Assembly (NCBI GenBank): GCA_947451145.1
Contig: CANFXW010000010.1
Location: 62,001-126,000, forward strand
Length of the DNA stretch: 64,000 nucleotides
From: Sphingomonadaceae bacterium
Lineage (GTDB): Bacteria; Pseudomonadota; Alphaproteobacteria; Sphingomonadales; Sphingomonadaceae
Reading direction: 5' to 3'
Part shown: one piece after another, positions 9,284-19,785 of the stretch
How positions within the stretch are numbered: the first letter of the stretch is position 1
How the letters are laid out: every line of letters begins with the position of its first letter
Made by a program: the position numbers and the translations under genes
Notes under the pieces: generated by a model
Seen by the model: only the letters and a program-made list of their open reading frames with translations
What the model was told of the DNA's origin: nothing
Database searches by the model: none

Positions 9284-10863
9284 ACGGCTCCCCCGCAGAC
9301 CTTGTCGTAGTCGATGCCTTGATCATCCATCATCTGGATCGCCGTTGCGCGGCCCGCGCCGAACACGCCGCCGCCCGGATGCATGAACGGCCCGGTGAGG
9401 TAGAGCCCCTCGATCCCCGGCACCCGGAACGAGCCGAGATCGGGCGTCGGGCGGTGGCCCATCGACTGGTAAAAGAACGGCGCGCAGCCGTGGGCATCGC
9501 CCTCGACCATCGAGTTGGGACTGCCGCGTTCGTGATCGAGCGGCGAGCAAACCTTGCGACCAAGGATATTGTCATCGCCAAGGTTGATGAAGAACTTGCG
9601 GTACTGCGCCAGTGCGCGGTCGGCGTGTTCCTCCTTCGCCGCGTCCCAGCTTTGCGGGCCATCGGGATAGAGACGATAGGGCGCGAAGTTGACGCCATAG
9701 AAAACTCCCCGCCCTTCCGGCGCGCGGCTGGGATCGAAGATGGTGTTGTCTCCGCCCGCGATCAGCCGGTGCGAAACCTCGCCGCGCCGCAGTTTGTCAT
9801 ACTCCAGGCACATGTCGCGCACGGTGTAGAAGTCCATCAGCTCAGTCATCATGGCGTTGCAATCATTGCCGACCTTGAGCTGAAGCCGCTCTTTCAGCGC
9901 CATGTGGGTGAGGTTGATCGAGAAGGTCGATTGTGTGACCCGCTCGGCGCGTTCCAGCACCGGTTCAGGCGTCTCGCCGACGAACTGACGCAGCTTGTGC
10001 GGGTGGATCTGGCCGATAACGCCATCACGCGAAAGGATGGTTTCGCCATCCTCCAGCTCGACACCGATTGCCTTGCCGCCCGATACGAGCACACGCTTTA
10101 CCGGCGCATTAACCCGAACTTCGCCGCCGAAATGCTCGATCGCTCGAACCAGAGCATGGCTGAGTTGTCCCGATCCGCCCTTGGGCATCGAACAGCCATA
10201 AGTGTGGATGATCCCGGGCATGACGAAAGCGCCCATGCCGGTGCCCAGTTCATCGGGCATCTGCAGGTTCTCTGTGACCATGCGAACGATATGCAGCTTC
10301 AGCAGATCGCTGTCGAAATAGGCATCGACGATATCGAGCGCGGTGCGCTGCATCAGATCAAGCAGGAAGCGGCCCTCGTCCGACTGGTCCATCATGGCAA
10401 CAAAAGCACCGAGCGGGAACGGCGGGGAATAGAGCCCCGAGGTGAGCATCGGCAGCGCCGCCATACTCATGCCCACGAACTTGCGATAGGCCTCGGCATC
10501 CTTGGCGCTGGTGGTTTGGGCCAGTTCCTCGCAGGTGCGGTCGAGATCCTTGTAGGAGCGGATGACCGTGCCATCTTCCCAGATCGAAACGTGGACGAGA
10601 TCGGGGTAGATATATTCCAGCCCGAACTTGGACAGCAGCCCCAGCTCGTCCTCGCGCAGCATGGGGTTGCCTTGGATCATGATGTGCACGTTGGAGTGTT
10701 CATCGTGCCAGAAGCGGGGGCGGATCAGCTCTCGGGTAGAAACGCCGCCGCCGTAATGCCCCTTGGCCTCAAGCACGAGCACGCGCTTGCCCGCCTTGGC
10801 CATGTAGGCGGCAGCGGTGAGGCCATTGTGGCCTGCGCCCATGACGACAATGTCATAACTCAT
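9280..10863 (-). CDS. NAD(P)/FAD-dependent oxidoreductase, phytoene desaturase/CrtI-like
   Basis: MSYDIVVMGAGHNGLTAAAYMAKAGKRVLVLEA N-terminal dinucleotide fold; C-terminal GLYLTGPFMHPGGGVFGAGRATA. Confidence 0.88.
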   Translation of the reverse strand: MSYDIVVMGAGHNGLTAAAYMAKAGKRVLVLEAKGHYGGGVSTRELIRPRFWHDEHSNVHIMIQGNPMLREDELGLLSKFGLEYIYPDLVHVSIWEDGTVIRSYKDLDRTCEELAQTTSAKDAEAYRKFVGMSMAALPMLTSGLYSPPFPLGAFVAMMDQSDEGRFLLDLMQRTALDIVDAYFDSDLLKLHIVRMVTENLQMPDELGTGMGAFVMPGIIHTYGCSMPKGGSGQLSHALVRAIEHFGGEVRVNAPVKRVLVSGGKAIGVELEDGETILSRDGVIGQIHPHKLRQFVGETPEPVLERAERVTQSTFSINLTHMALKERLQLKVGNDCNAMMTELMDFYTVRDMCLEYDKLRRGEVSHRLIAGGDNTIFDPSRAPEGRGVFYGVNFAPYRLYPDGPQSWDAAKEEHADRALAQYRKFFINLGDDNILGRKVCSPLDHERGSPNSMVEGDAHGCAPFFYQSMGHRPTPDLGSFRVPGIEGLYLTGPFMHPGGGVFGAGRATAIQMMDDQGIDYDKVCGGAV

Positions 10864-11669
10864 GCATGCTCTCCGGAGAAAAAGGTGCGAAACTGGGCGA
10901 TGCCCGGAACGTGGCTAGCGCAGCCGCCATCGGCGACGAGCACTTGTCCGGTGATGTTGCGCGCGGCGTCGCTTGCGAGAAATGCGACGGCCTCGGCAAT
11001 GTCTTCCGGCGCGCCAAGCTGGTCGCGCAGCGTTTCATCCTCAACCGCCTTGCGCAGCGCGGGCGGGAAGGCAGCTTTGAGCGCAGGGGTCAAGGTCATG
11101 CCCGGTGCAGCGGCGTTGCTGCGCACGCTTTGAATGCCGTGGCTGGCTGCAATCGCGCGGGTCATCTGGATGATCGCCGCCTTGGACGAGGAATAGGCGG
11201 CCTGAATCAGATGCCCCTGCAGAGCAAGGTTGCTCACGGTGTTGACGATGTTGCCGCGGCTCTCGCGCAAGTGCGGCAGCGCAGCGCGGCAGGCGATCAT
11301 CGTGCCGCGCACGTTGACCGCATGGGTCCGGTCCCAAAGCGCGGTATCCATATTCTCGACATCGCCATCCGCCTGCGCAATGTCCGGTCCGAGCAGGGCA
11401 GCATTGTTGTGCAAAATGTCGAGTCTGCCGAAGTGCGCAACAGTCTGCGTGATCATCGCTTCGATTGAACTTTCAACTTCAAGATCGAGATGGATCGGAA
11501 TCGCATCGGGTAGTTCAGCCACAACCGATGTCGCAGCTTCCAGCGCAATATCGGCAATAACCAACTTCGCGCCGCGCCCTGCCATAAGGCGAGCCGTTGC
11601 GGCGCCAATGCCACCTGCGCCGCCGGTGATCACTGCCACCTTGCCATCCAGCCGGATCGCGTCTCCCAT
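10860..11669 (-). CDS. SDR family oxidoreductase
   Basis: MGDAIRLDGKVAVITGGAGGIGAATARLMAGRGAKLVIAD; YSSSKAAI; GQVLVADGG. Start at internal Met (11669); the longer ORF overlaps the divergent HxlR gene. Confidence 0.87.
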   Translation of the reverse strand: MGDAIRLDGKVAVITGGAGGIGAATARLMAGRGAKLVIADIALEAATSVVAELPDAIPIHLDLEVESSIEAMITQTVAHFGRLDILHNNAALLGPDIAQADGDVENMDTALWDRTHAVNVRGTMIACRAALPHLRESRGNIVNTVSNLALQGHLIQAAYSSSKAAIIQMTRAIAASHGIQSVRSNAAAPGMTLTPALKAAFPPALRKAVEDETLRDQLGAPEDIAEAVAFLASDAARNITGQVLVADGGCASHVPGIAQFRTFFSGEHA

Positions 11670-11764
11670 GCCGTCCACTCCTCCCGGATTTGACCTTATT
11701 GGAGAGTCCCATAAAGTGTCGGCCCACCTATGGAAGGCGGTACTTTTTTGTGCCCAATAACTGA

Positions 11765-12187
11765 ATGAGCGAGATGCCGAACCCGCAACGCATCGCTGAA
11801 CTGGCGGCCGAGATGGAGGCGCATGGCACGGCACGCGATGCGCCTGTGCGTGCCGTCATGGCGCTATTGGGTGACCGCTGGACCACGCTGATCCTGCTGG
11901 TGCTCGAAGCGGGAGAATGGCGGCATGCCGAGCTTAAGCGGGTGCTGGGGCGGCTCTCGTCGGAACAGGCGATCTCGCAGCGGGTGCTTACCCTGAAACT
12001 GCGCACGCTTGAGCGCGATGGCTTTGTCTTGCGCGCCATCAGCGCCGACATTCCGCCAAAGGTCAGTTACAAGCTTACTGCGATGGGCGCAGGCCTTTGC
12101 AGCGAGGCGCGACGTTTGATCATGTGGGTGAATGAGCGCGAACCGCAGATTGAGGAGGCGCGCCAGACTTTCGACGCGAGCGACTAG
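11765..12187 (+). CDS. HxlR family transcriptional regulator
   Basis: PVRAVMALLGDRWTTLILLVLEAGEWRHAELKRVLGRLSSEQAISQRVLTLKLRTLERDGFVLR; divergent to the SDR gene. Confidence 0.88.
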   Translation: MSEMPNPQRIAELAAEMEAHGTARDAPVRAVMALLGDRWTTLILLVLEAGEWRHAELKRVLGRLSSEQAISQRVLTLKLRTLERDGFVLRAISADIPPKVSYKLTAMGAGLCSEARRLIMWVNEREPQIEEARQTFDASD

Positions 12188-13191
12188 CGGGTCTTTGAAT
12201 CGGCCATGAAGTGCACGGCCAGCTGATCCCGCTGCGCCTCTTCCGAAGGAACAATGAGAACGATGTTGTTTGGCCGGGCAACCGATCTTGAAGCGATCGT
12301 CGTCAGCCGTTCCACGACCCAGCGCAGCGCGGAATCGTTGTTGTTTGTGATGTGCCACTGCACCGCCTCGCGGATCGGCGGCATGGCAAAGGGCAATTCG
12401 CGCATGACGAGGGGATAGGTCTTGATCACTTGCTCGGCCAGGCGGCGGTGCATGGTGGCGATCCGCTTTGTCCCTACCAGCAATCCCGGAAGCGTGAGGA
12501 ATGTGGGCGAGACAACCTCGATCCGCCGCTGCTGCTTCTGACGGCGGACGAACCATTCTTCAAAGGCCGGCATACGGGCGCGATTGAAACGTGCAGTCAC
12601 GTGGCCTAGCTCGAAATAGAGCTCCTTGGTCACTTCGCCCTGCAACGCCGGATTTCTGGAATCGCCAACCACGACGTGATCATCCTCGAAAACGATCTGG
12701 CTGGGGTGATCGGGCGAAATGGCGAAATCGATGGTGAGCAGAAGGTCGATATAGCTGCGCTCCACTGATTCCACCGGATTGTCGGTCATCGGCTGGATTT
12801 CAAAGCGCATGTTCGGCGCTTCGTGCGACAATTCGGCGAGTGTATCGGCCAGAACCACCTGCGTTGAATAGTCGGACGCCATGATCCGCACGACGCGGTC
12901 TGCAGTAGCGGGATCGAATGGCGGGGCAATCGCAATGGTTGTGCGGACTTGCTCCAGAACGGCGCGCACCGGTTCGATCAGCTCTTCCGCGCGCGAGGTG
13001 AGGATCATCTGGCGGCCCTTCACCACCAGTAGATCATCGCCGAAGTATTCCCGCAGCCGCCCGAGTGCGCTTGAGGTGGCGGATTGTGACAGGCACAGCC
13101 GGTCTGCCGCCAATGAAACACTTTTCTCGGTCAGCAGCGCATCGAGCGCCACAAGCAGGTTAAGATCAAGCCGTCCGAACCGCATCGCCAT
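12184..13191 (-). CDS. LysR family transcriptional regulator (NodD/LinR-like)
   Basis: RFGRLDLNLLVALDALLTEKSVSLAADRLCLSQSATSSALGRLREYFGDDLLVVKGRQMILTSRAEEL. Start at internal Met. Confidence 0.9.
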   Translation of the reverse strand: MAMRFGRLDLNLLVALDALLTEKSVSLAADRLCLSQSATSSALGRLREYFGDDLLVVKGRQMILTSRAEELIEPVRAVLEQVRTTIAIAPPFDPATADRVVRIMASDYSTQVVLADTLAELSHEAPNMRFEIQPMTDNPVESVERSYIDLLLTIDFAISPDHPSQIVFEDDHVVVGDSRNPALQGEVTKELYFELGHVTARFNRARMPAFEEWFVRRQKQQRRIEVVSPTFLTLPGLLVGTKRIATMHRRLAEQVIKTYPLVMRELPFAMPPIREAVQWHITNNNDSALRWVVERLTTIASRSVARPNNIVLIVPSEEAQRDQLAVHFMADSKTR

Positions 13192-13207
13192 CCCTTTCGA
13201 CCCCCTT

Positions 13208-14128
13208 CTATTGCAGTGTCGAGAGGGCGCTGGCGACGAGTGTAACAGCATTGCCGTCATGCGCAAAACCAGCGCGTTCAGCAGCGGTCGTCGATAGCGA
13301 AGGCTGCGCGGCAAAAGCGGCTTCCAGCGCGGCATCGGGAACGTAGCTGACCAGATCCGGCGAAACGCCGCATTGCTTGGCGATCTCGGCTGCGAGTTCC
13401 CCCATGCTAAGCCGCAGTGCTGGCAGGGTCACCGCTCTGCCCGGGGGTAACAGCGCTGGATCCATGCCCAACGCATGGATAAAGTTCTGCGCGCAGCGGG
13501 CAACCGATTCCGCCCAGATCATTCCCCCTGCCGAAACCGGGCAAGTGAAGGCCTCGCCCGCCTTCAGCGCGTGGAAAAGGTCCGACATGAAGGCACTCTT
13601 CATGCCCGATGGTCCCTTTGGCCGGGCAAGGATGCCGGGCAAACGGACCGTCACGCCATCAATCAGCCTGCGATTGGAGAACATGGAGACGGCGTGCTCC
13701 ATCATTGCCTTATGTCCTCCGTAGACCATCTTTGGCGAGAGCGGCGTAGCATCGTCAACATGGGCGGGCAGCGGATCGCCAAAGACGGCGATCGAGCTGG
13801 CATAGACTACTCGCAACCCCAGCGAGACTGCGCCTGCCTCCAACAGCAGATCATACATGGCATCGACATTGATCCGGCGCGAGGCAGCGGGATCAGCCTC
13901 CGCCGCGCCGCCGGGAACGGTAGCGAGATGGATCAACGCATCGCAGCCACCAGCCAATGCCGCCCGGCGCACCGCGACATCACCCAGATCACCGACAATC
14001 GCCATCGCGCCTGCCGGAATGCCGCCAGCAACCGTATCGAGCGCAACAACCTCATCGCCCCGCTGTAGCAAGCGCGATACGATCTCTCGGCCGACAAAGC
14101 CTCCTGCTCCGGTAATGATGACTTTCAT
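13208..14128 (-). CDS. NAD-dependent epimerase/dehydratase (extended SDR)
   Basis: MKVIITGAGGFVGREIVSRLLQRGDEVVALD; YGGHKAMMEH active site. Confidence 0.88.
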   Translation of the reverse strand: MKVIITGAGGFVGREIVSRLLQRGDEVVALDTVAGGIPAGAMAIVGDLGDVAVRRAALAGGCDALIHLATVPGGAAEADPAASRRINVDAMYDLLLEAGAVSLGLRVVYASSIAVFGDPLPAHVDDATPLSPKMVYGGHKAMMEHAVSMFSNRRLIDGVTVRLPGILARPKGPSGMKSAFMSDLFHALKAGEAFTCPVSAGGMIWAESVARCAQNFIHALGMDPALLPPGRAVTLPALRLSMGELAAEIAKQCGVSPDLVSYVPDAALEAAFAAQPSLSTTAAERAGFAHDGNAVTLVASALSTLQ

Positions 14129-14141
14129 CCGCATTCTTTCA

Positions 14142-14200
14142 AAAAGCAAAAGCCGGGCCGATCCTGCGGACCAGCCCGGCAATTACGCACTTTTGCTTTT
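14142..14200. terminator. Hairpin terminator between TonB receptor and epimerase genes
   Basis: Nested inverted repeat aaaagcaaaag/gccgggc ... gcccggc/cttttgctttt, with A/T tracts on both outer flanks. Confidence 0.7.
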
Positions 14201-14209
14201 AACCAAGCC

Positions 14210-16525
14210 TCAGAAGTTGAAGCTGGTCGAAATACCCACCACGCGTGCGGTCAGGCCGGCCACCGGCCAGGCGCGGAGCGAGCCATCCGATGCACCGGCG
14301 AAGTCACCCGCCAGATAGGCAGTCGGCTCGCGCTGCTTGGTCAGGTTGCGGGCAAAGATCGATGCGCTCCACTTGCCATCGGGATCACGCACGCCAAGGC
14401 TGGCGTTCAGGATGGCGTGGCCCGGATAGCGATAGGCCGGGTTGCCATACTGGCCAAGCAGGACGCTGCTCTTCCAGACGATGTTGGTGTTGAGGAAGGC
14501 TTCCACGCCGCTGGCGACAGGCTGGGTGAACTCGCCCGAAAGCGTGAACTTGTGCTTCGGTGCGTTGAGGAACTGGGTTCCTGCCAGACTGATGCCATCG
14601 TTGCCAATGAACGGCGTCGGGAACTTGACATCGTTGTACTGGTAACCGGCGTTAATCGTCAGGTTATCGCTAACCCGGCCGAACAGACCAAGCTCAAAGC
14701 CCTTTGAATCGACGTGGGCGATGTTCTGGACAACGGATATCAGCGCACCAGCCGAGTTAAAGGTCTGGTTCTGCACCTGGAAGTCATTGACCCGCGTGTA
14801 GAAAATGTCACCCGAAAGCTGCAGATGTCCAAGTTCGATCTTGCCGCCGATTTCGAAGGCGGACGCCTTTTCCGACTTGAGCAAAGTTGCGGCGCTACCA
14901 GCGATTGTTCCGACGATGAGCGCTCCGGGCTTATAACCACGCGAGTATGAGGCATACACTGTCGAATTCGTCGAAGGCTTATAGCTGAGGCCCACACGAC
15001 CCGAAACGTTCGATTCAGAAATCCTGCCGGTATTTGTGGCGACAACCGCATTGGCAGCAACGCCGGTCGTGTTGTTGTAGTCCGAAACACGCAAACCGCC
15101 GAACAGGTCAAGCTGTTCGGTGAGCGAATAGGTGGCATCAACATAGGCCGCCAGAGTCCGGTTCCGGGTCTTTTCATAGGAGAGACCGACCGGAACGATG
15201 CAGAATGAACCGTCGTTGGCGCAGACACTGAAACCTGTCCGCTTGCCCAAGGCCGCGTTGCCGAAGCCCAGTGCGGAATTGATCGGCGTGGTTTCAAGGT
15301 GATAGCTTGAATAGAGTGCACCTGCGACCAGCTTCAGGGCGTCACTGCTATAGTTCAGGCGGAGTTCCTGGCTGAATTGGTTGGACTTGTCCTGCTGGTT
15401 TTCCGTGCGCGCACCAATGCCGAGGCGGCGCGAGAAGTTGACCGTGTAGGTCTGGCGCTCAAGCTCGCGATAGGCCGTAACCGCAGTCAGCGTCAGGTTG
15501 TCGCCCAGCTCATATTCCAGCGAACCGGAGAAACCTTTTGCAGTATTGCGCATCTTGGCCTGGGTGTCTTCGCAATAGAATTCTGCACGCGTGGTGATTG
15601 CGGGCATCTTGCAGCCCGTTGCGCTGAAGAAATCGCCATTTGAAAAAACCGATACGGGCAGAGCGGGAGCCGGTCCGGGGCCGTCGGGATCAATAATTGT
15701 GTTGTTGTTTGGCGTCGTTGCAACTGCAAAGAAGTTCCAACCATCCATCGACTGGCGGGCATATTCACCAGATAGGTTGACTGTCAGCTTGTCGCTGGGC
15801 TTCAGTAGGACACGCAGGCGCATCGCAACGTCCTGAATGTCGTTGTCGAGGCCAAGCGCGGTGTTGCGCTGCAGGCCCTTCTCGTCCTTGTAATGGACGG
15901 CAAAGCGGACCGCCGCCTGATCACCCATCGGCAGGTTGAAGGCACCGTCTGCAGTCAGTTCACCAACTTCAGCGCCAGCCGTGCCCTTGTCGGCATAATT
16001 GAGTGAGCCAGATGCCTTGATCCCTGAGGTCGTCGGCTTGACCGTCGAGACGTTGATCACACCTGCCGATGCGCTCTGGCCAAACAGCGTACCCTGCGGG
16101 CCGCGCAGCACTTCAACCTGCGCCATGTCGAACAGGACCGGAAATGCCAGGTTACCCTGCGGTACATTGTCGACGACAAAAGCCACCGAAGGCGAAACCG
16201 AGGCGTTGAATACGCCGGTACCAAGCCCGCGCAGGCGGGCGCCGCCGTTAACTTCGCCGCCCGAAGTCTGGCTGACTTCAAGGGCAGGCGTTGTGCGCTG
16301 CAGATCGGTGATCGAGTTGACCTGATCGCGTTTCAGCTGGGCTGCGGAGGTTACTGATACCGGAATGGGAACATCGACAAGGTTTTCCTCGCGCTGGCGA
16401 GCCGTGACGATGATGACATCGTCTTTGCTTGCGCCTGCTTCTGCCGGCTTGTTGTTCTGAGCCATTGCTGGCGGGGCCAGAGCCACAGCAACAAGTGCGG
16501 ATGTCGTCATGAGTACCAAACGCAT
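14210..16525 (-). CDS. TonB-dependent outer membrane receptor
   Basis: Signal peptide, DDVIIVTARQREENLVDVPIPVSV plug, VEVLRGPQGTLFGQSASAGVINV, C-terminal Phe (TSFNF). Confidence 0.93.
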   Translation of the reverse strand: MRLVLMTTSALVAVALAPPAMAQNNKPAEAGASKDDVIIVTARQREENLVDVPIPVSVTSAAQLKRDQVNSITDLQRTTPALEVSQTSGGEVNGGARLRGLGTGVFNASVSPSVAFVVDNVPQGNLAFPVLFDMAQVEVLRGPQGTLFGQSASAGVINVSTVKPTTSGIKASGSLNYADKGTAGAEVGELTADGAFNLPMGDQAAVRFAVHYKDEKGLQRNTALGLDNDIQDVAMRLRVLLKPSDKLTVNLSGEYARQSMDGWNFFAVATTPNNNTIIDPDGPGPAPALPVSVFSNGDFFSATGCKMPAITTRAEFYCEDTQAKMRNTAKGFSGSLEYELGDNLTLTAVTAYRELERQTYTVNFSRRLGIGARTENQQDKSNQFSQELRLNYSSDALKLVAGALYSSYHLETTPINSALGFGNAALGKRTGFSVCANDGSFCIVPVGLSYEKTRNRTLAAYVDATYSLTEQLDLFGGLRVSDYNNTTGVAANAVVATNTGRISESNVSGRVGLSYKPSTNSTVYASYSRGYKPGALIVGTIAGSAATLLKSEKASAFEIGGKIELGHLQLSGDIFYTRVNDFQVQNQTFNSAGALISVVQNIAHVDSKGFELGLFGRVSDNLTINAGYQYNDVKFPTPFIGNDGISLAGTQFLNAPKHKFTLSGEFTQPVASGVEAFLNTNIVWKSSVLLGQYGNPAYRYPGHAILNASLGVRDPDGKWSASIFARNLTKQREPTAYLAGDFAGASDGSLRAWPVAGLTARVVGISTSFNF

Positions 16526-16685
16526 CGTATTCCCTCCCTATTGCACTTCTATGCAATTCCATTTGGCGCATAGGGCCGGGGGCGCTGCAAATCTCTCCGA
16601 ATTTATCGATGCGAAGCTATCCACCATACCGATTTGCCTCTTGCGCCTGCCTGCCTAGAGCAGGCGCAACGATGGGGAGACGATC

Positions 16686-17807
16686 ATGATCATTGGCACC
16701 GCACTAGTGGTTGGCGGCGGTATTGGCGGCATGGCGAGTGCAATCAGCCTTGCTGCTCGCGGAGTGAAGGTCGATCTGATTGATCTCGATCCTGACTGGC
16801 GTGTGTATGGTGCCGGAATCACCATCACCGGCCCGACGCTGCGCGCCTATCGCCACCTCGGCATGGTCGACCGCATCCGGCAGGAAGGTGCCGTCACCAA
16901 CCATTCGCGTGTCCGCCTGTTCGATGGCACGGTGCTGCGCGTTCTTGACGAGCCGGTGATCGAAGAGGGCTTGCCCGCAACCGGTGGCATCATGCGCCCG
17001 ATCCTCCACCGGATCATGCAGGACCGGGTGCGCGAGCTGGATATTCCGGTGCGGCTTGGCGTCACCGTCGATGCGCTTGCGAATATGGACATCGGTGTTG
17101 ACGTGACATTTTCTGATGGCACCAGCGGACACTATGACCTCGTAATCGGTGCCGACAGCGTGTTTTCCAAGGTCCGCGATCTGGCCTTTCCGCACATGGG
17201 CCCGGCCCAGCCCACCGGCCAGGGCTGCTGGCGCATCTCGATCCGTAAGCCGCCCGAGCAGGACATGGGCGAGTTCTATTTCGGCAGCGCCAACCCTTGC
17301 GGCATTACCATATGCGGCGAAGACGCGGTCTATCTGTTCCTGCTGACCCCGCACGAACCGCGTGAAGAGCACCTCAATGACGAGGAGCTGTTCACGACCA
17401 TGAAGCAGCACCTCGCTCCCTTCGGTGGCAATGCCGGATGGATCCGCGACAATATGACGCGGCAGGACTGGATCAACTACCGCCCCCTCGCCGCCTCTTT
17501 GCAGCCCGGACCCTGGTTCAATGGCCGGATCGTATTGCTCGGCGATGCCGTCCACGCGACCACCCCGCACCTCGCCTCGGGCGCAGGCATGGCGGTGGAA
17601 AGCGCCATCGTATTGGCGCAAGAGCTTGAGCAGGCATCATCGGTCGAGGCCGGCCTCAAAGCCTATCAGGACCGCCGCTTTGACCGTTGCCGCGATGTGA
17701 TCGAGAGCAGTGTTGCCATTGGCAAGCTGCAGCTCGAGCACGGCCCGCCGGGAGAGGTCGCAGGATTGATTGAGGGCGCACTGGCGCGGCTAAATGAGCC
17801 GTTTTGA
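16686..17807 (+). CDS. FAD-dependent aromatic monooxygenase
   Basis: GGGIGGMASAISLAARGVKVDLIDLD, GADSVFSKVR, GRIVLLGDAVHATTPHLASGAGMAVESAIVLAQEL. Confidence 0.9.
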   Translation: MIIGTALVVGGGIGGMASAISLAARGVKVDLIDLDPDWRVYGAGITITGPTLRAYRHLGMVDRIRQEGAVTNHSRVRLFDGTVLRVLDEPVIEEGLPATGGIMRPILHRIMQDRVRELDIPVRLGVTVDALANMDIGVDVTFSDGTSGHYDLVIGADSVFSKVRDLAFPHMGPAQPTGQGCWRISIRKPPEQDMGEFYFGSANPCGITICGEDAVYLFLLTPHEPREEHLNDEELFTTMKQHLAPFGGNAGWIRDNMTRQDWINYRPLAASLQPGPWFNGRIVLLGDAVHATTPHLASGAGMAVESAIVLAQELEQASSVEAGLKAYQDRRFDRCRDVIESSVAIGKLQLEHGPPGEVAGLIEGALARLNEPF

Positions 17808-17824
17808 GCGACGATTCCTTCCAT

Positions 17825-18625
17825 CTAGTCCTCGAAAATCGCAACAGCCCGCGTCCATCCTGCTGATGCGCCTTCGATCTTGTTCGGGAAACAGCTGATC
17901 ATAAAGCCTGTGGGTGGCAAGGCCTCAAGATTGTGCATCTTTTCGATGTGGCAGTAGCCAATATCGACGCCCGCGCGGTGCCCTTCCCAGATCAGCTTGG
18001 CATCGCCGGTTTCGGCTACCTTGTCCTTGGTGTGGACGAAGGGCGCGTCCCATGACCAGGCATCGGTGCCGGTCACGCGCACGCCGCGCTCCAGCAAGTA
18101 CATCGTGCCTTCATAGCCCACGCCCGCGCCGCGGCTGACATAGGCAGGATCGCGATTGGCGAGCGCCATGCCGGCGGTGGTGTTGACCACAACAATATCC
18201 AGCGGCTTCAGATCATGGCCGATGCGAGCGAGTTCCGCCTCGATATCGGCAGCGGTGACGACGTAACCATCCTCCTTGTGCCGGAAATCCAGCTTCACGC
18301 CCGGATTGAAGAACCATTCGAGCGGCATCTGGTCGATGGTCTGCGAAGGTCGCGCACCGCCCGGCAGTTTGGCATCCTGCGAGTGGTGATAGTGCCACGG
18401 CGCATCAACATGGGTGCCGCTGTGCGTCGTCAGCTTGACCCATTCGGAGGCGCAGAACGGATCGCCACCAATCATGTTGTCGATATCCGCACCGGGAAAG
18501 AAGTTCACCAGCTCGTGCCGCGTGCCTTCGTGGGTTTCATAGTCGATGTGCGGCTTGAGGAACGGCGGATCGCTGATCACGTCGTTGCTGAGGGTCATCG
18601 AGAGATCGACGTAACGGCGGGTCAT
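17825..18625 (-). CDS. Cyclase family protein (kynurenine formamidase-like)
   Basis: MTRRYVDLSMTLSNDV..., THSGTHVDAPWHY metal-site motif. Start at 18625; the longer ORF is an out-of-gene extension. Confidence 0.88.
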   Translation of the reverse strand: MTRRYVDLSMTLSNDVISDPPFLKPHIDYETHEGTRHELVNFFPGADIDNMIGGDPFCASEWVKLTTHSGTHVDAPWHYHHSQDAKLPGGARPSQTIDQMPLEWFFNPGVKLDFRHKEDGYVVTAADIEAELARIGHDLKPLDIVVVNTTAGMALANRDPAYVSRGAGVGYEGTMYLLERGVRVTGTDAWSWDAPFVHTKDKVAETGDAKLIWEGHRAGVDIGYCHIEKMHNLEALPPTGFMISCFPNKIEGASAGWTRAVAIFED

Positions 18626-19782
18626 GCGGTATGTCCTCCAAGCGTATCGACGAACCAGTCGGCGATGTAGTCGCGGCCGTAGGCCATGTTGTCGGCACCA
18701 ACGTGCTCGACCCCGCCTTCGCGGGTGGTGAAGATCTTGAGCTCGGCCTTGGGGCAGTTGGTCAACTGCTCGAAGGCCTGATGGGCATAGTCGACGCTGA
18801 TCTGGCGGTCGCTCTCGCCGTGGGTGACGAGGAACGGCACCTTGATCCGGTCCATGTGGCCGTTGAGGTTCATGTCCTTGGTCTTTTCGAAGAACTCGTC
18901 CTTGTCGGCCGCGCCGAAAACCCAGTAAACGTGCGCCCAATAGTGCGGCACCGGGTTTTCGCCCTCGCGCTTCAGACGCTTGAACTGCACCTCATACCAG
19001 TTGTGGTTGGCGCCCCAGCAGGCACCCGAAGCAAAGCGCGGCTCATAGGCGACAGCCCGCGGAGCATAGTGGCCGCCGAGCGAAATGCCGGTCATGCCGA
19101 TTTTCTTCGAATCGACCTCAGGCTGCTGTTCCAGCCAGTCTACCGCCTGGGAGGCCCACTCTTCGGAATAGGGTGTGGCGGGCTGGCCTTGCAGGCGTAG
19201 CGCCTCGCCCGTGCCCGGTTGGTCAACGCAAAGCGTCGAAATGCCGCGACGGGCCAATGCATCCGGCAGCCACGACCAATAGAGCAGCTCCTTGCAGCTA
19301 TCGAGGCCGTTGCAATAGACCACTGCCGGCTTTTTCCCGTCTCCGGGCGCGCGCGTCCATAGCGCGGCCATGGTCTTGCCATTGCCGAGCGGGATTTCTA
19401 CCCGCTCGCGGTTGAACTTGCCCAGCACTGTCGACTTGTCGAACATGGCCCGTGCCCGCGCATAGGTCGCCTCGCGGCCCGGATGGCCGTGGCCCTGCAT
19501 GCGCTCTGCAGTAAGCAGATAGAGCGAGGCGCGTTCCAACTTGGCCGAGGCCGAGAAATTGCGGCCGCGTGCTTCGTCTTCATCGGCGAGTTCGATCAGC
19601 GTCTCGGCCTTCTTTACCCATTCGGCCATGAATTCGAGCGTACCCGCGTCTTCACCCTTGCCTGCGGCTTCCTTGATCGGCGCAGACATATCGATGATCT
19701 CGCCCAGCTGCGCGCCAGACTGCATCGCGATCGACAGCGACAGGTTCCAGACGTAATTTGGAAAGTACTCAAACAAAGCCAT
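18622..19782 (-). CDS. Alpha/beta hydrolase (FrsA/dienelactone hydrolase-like)
   Basis: KKIGMTGISLGGHYAPRAVAYEPRFA (GxSxGG), LVTHGESDRQISVDYAHQAFEQL. Confidence 0.85.
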   Translation of the reverse strand: MALFEYFPNYVWNLSLSIAMQSGAQLGEIIDMSAPIKEAAGKGEDAGTLEFMAEWVKKAETLIELADEDEARGRNFSASAKLERASLYLLTAERMQGHGHPGREATYARARAMFDKSTVLGKFNRERVEIPLGNGKTMAALWTRAPGDGKKPAVVYCNGLDSCKELLYWSWLPDALARRGISTLCVDQPGTGEALRLQGQPATPYSEEWASQAVDWLEQQPEVDSKKIGMTGISLGGHYAPRAVAYEPRFASGACWGANHNWYEVQFKRLKREGENPVPHYWAHVYWVFGAADKDEFFEKTKDMNLNGHMDRIKVPFLVTHGESDRQISVDYAHQAFEQLTNCPKAELKIFTTREGGVEHVGADNMAYGRDYIADWFVDTLGGHTA

Positions 19783-19785
19783 CTG

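Noticed and set aside
9319-11133. 604-aa ORF on + strand
   Set aside because: Antisense to the CrtI-like oxidoreductase and SDR, which show clear motifs; shadow ORF.
18626-18940. N-terminal extension of the cyclase ORF
   Set aside because: Lies antiframe within the alpha/beta hydrolase gene; true start at 18625.
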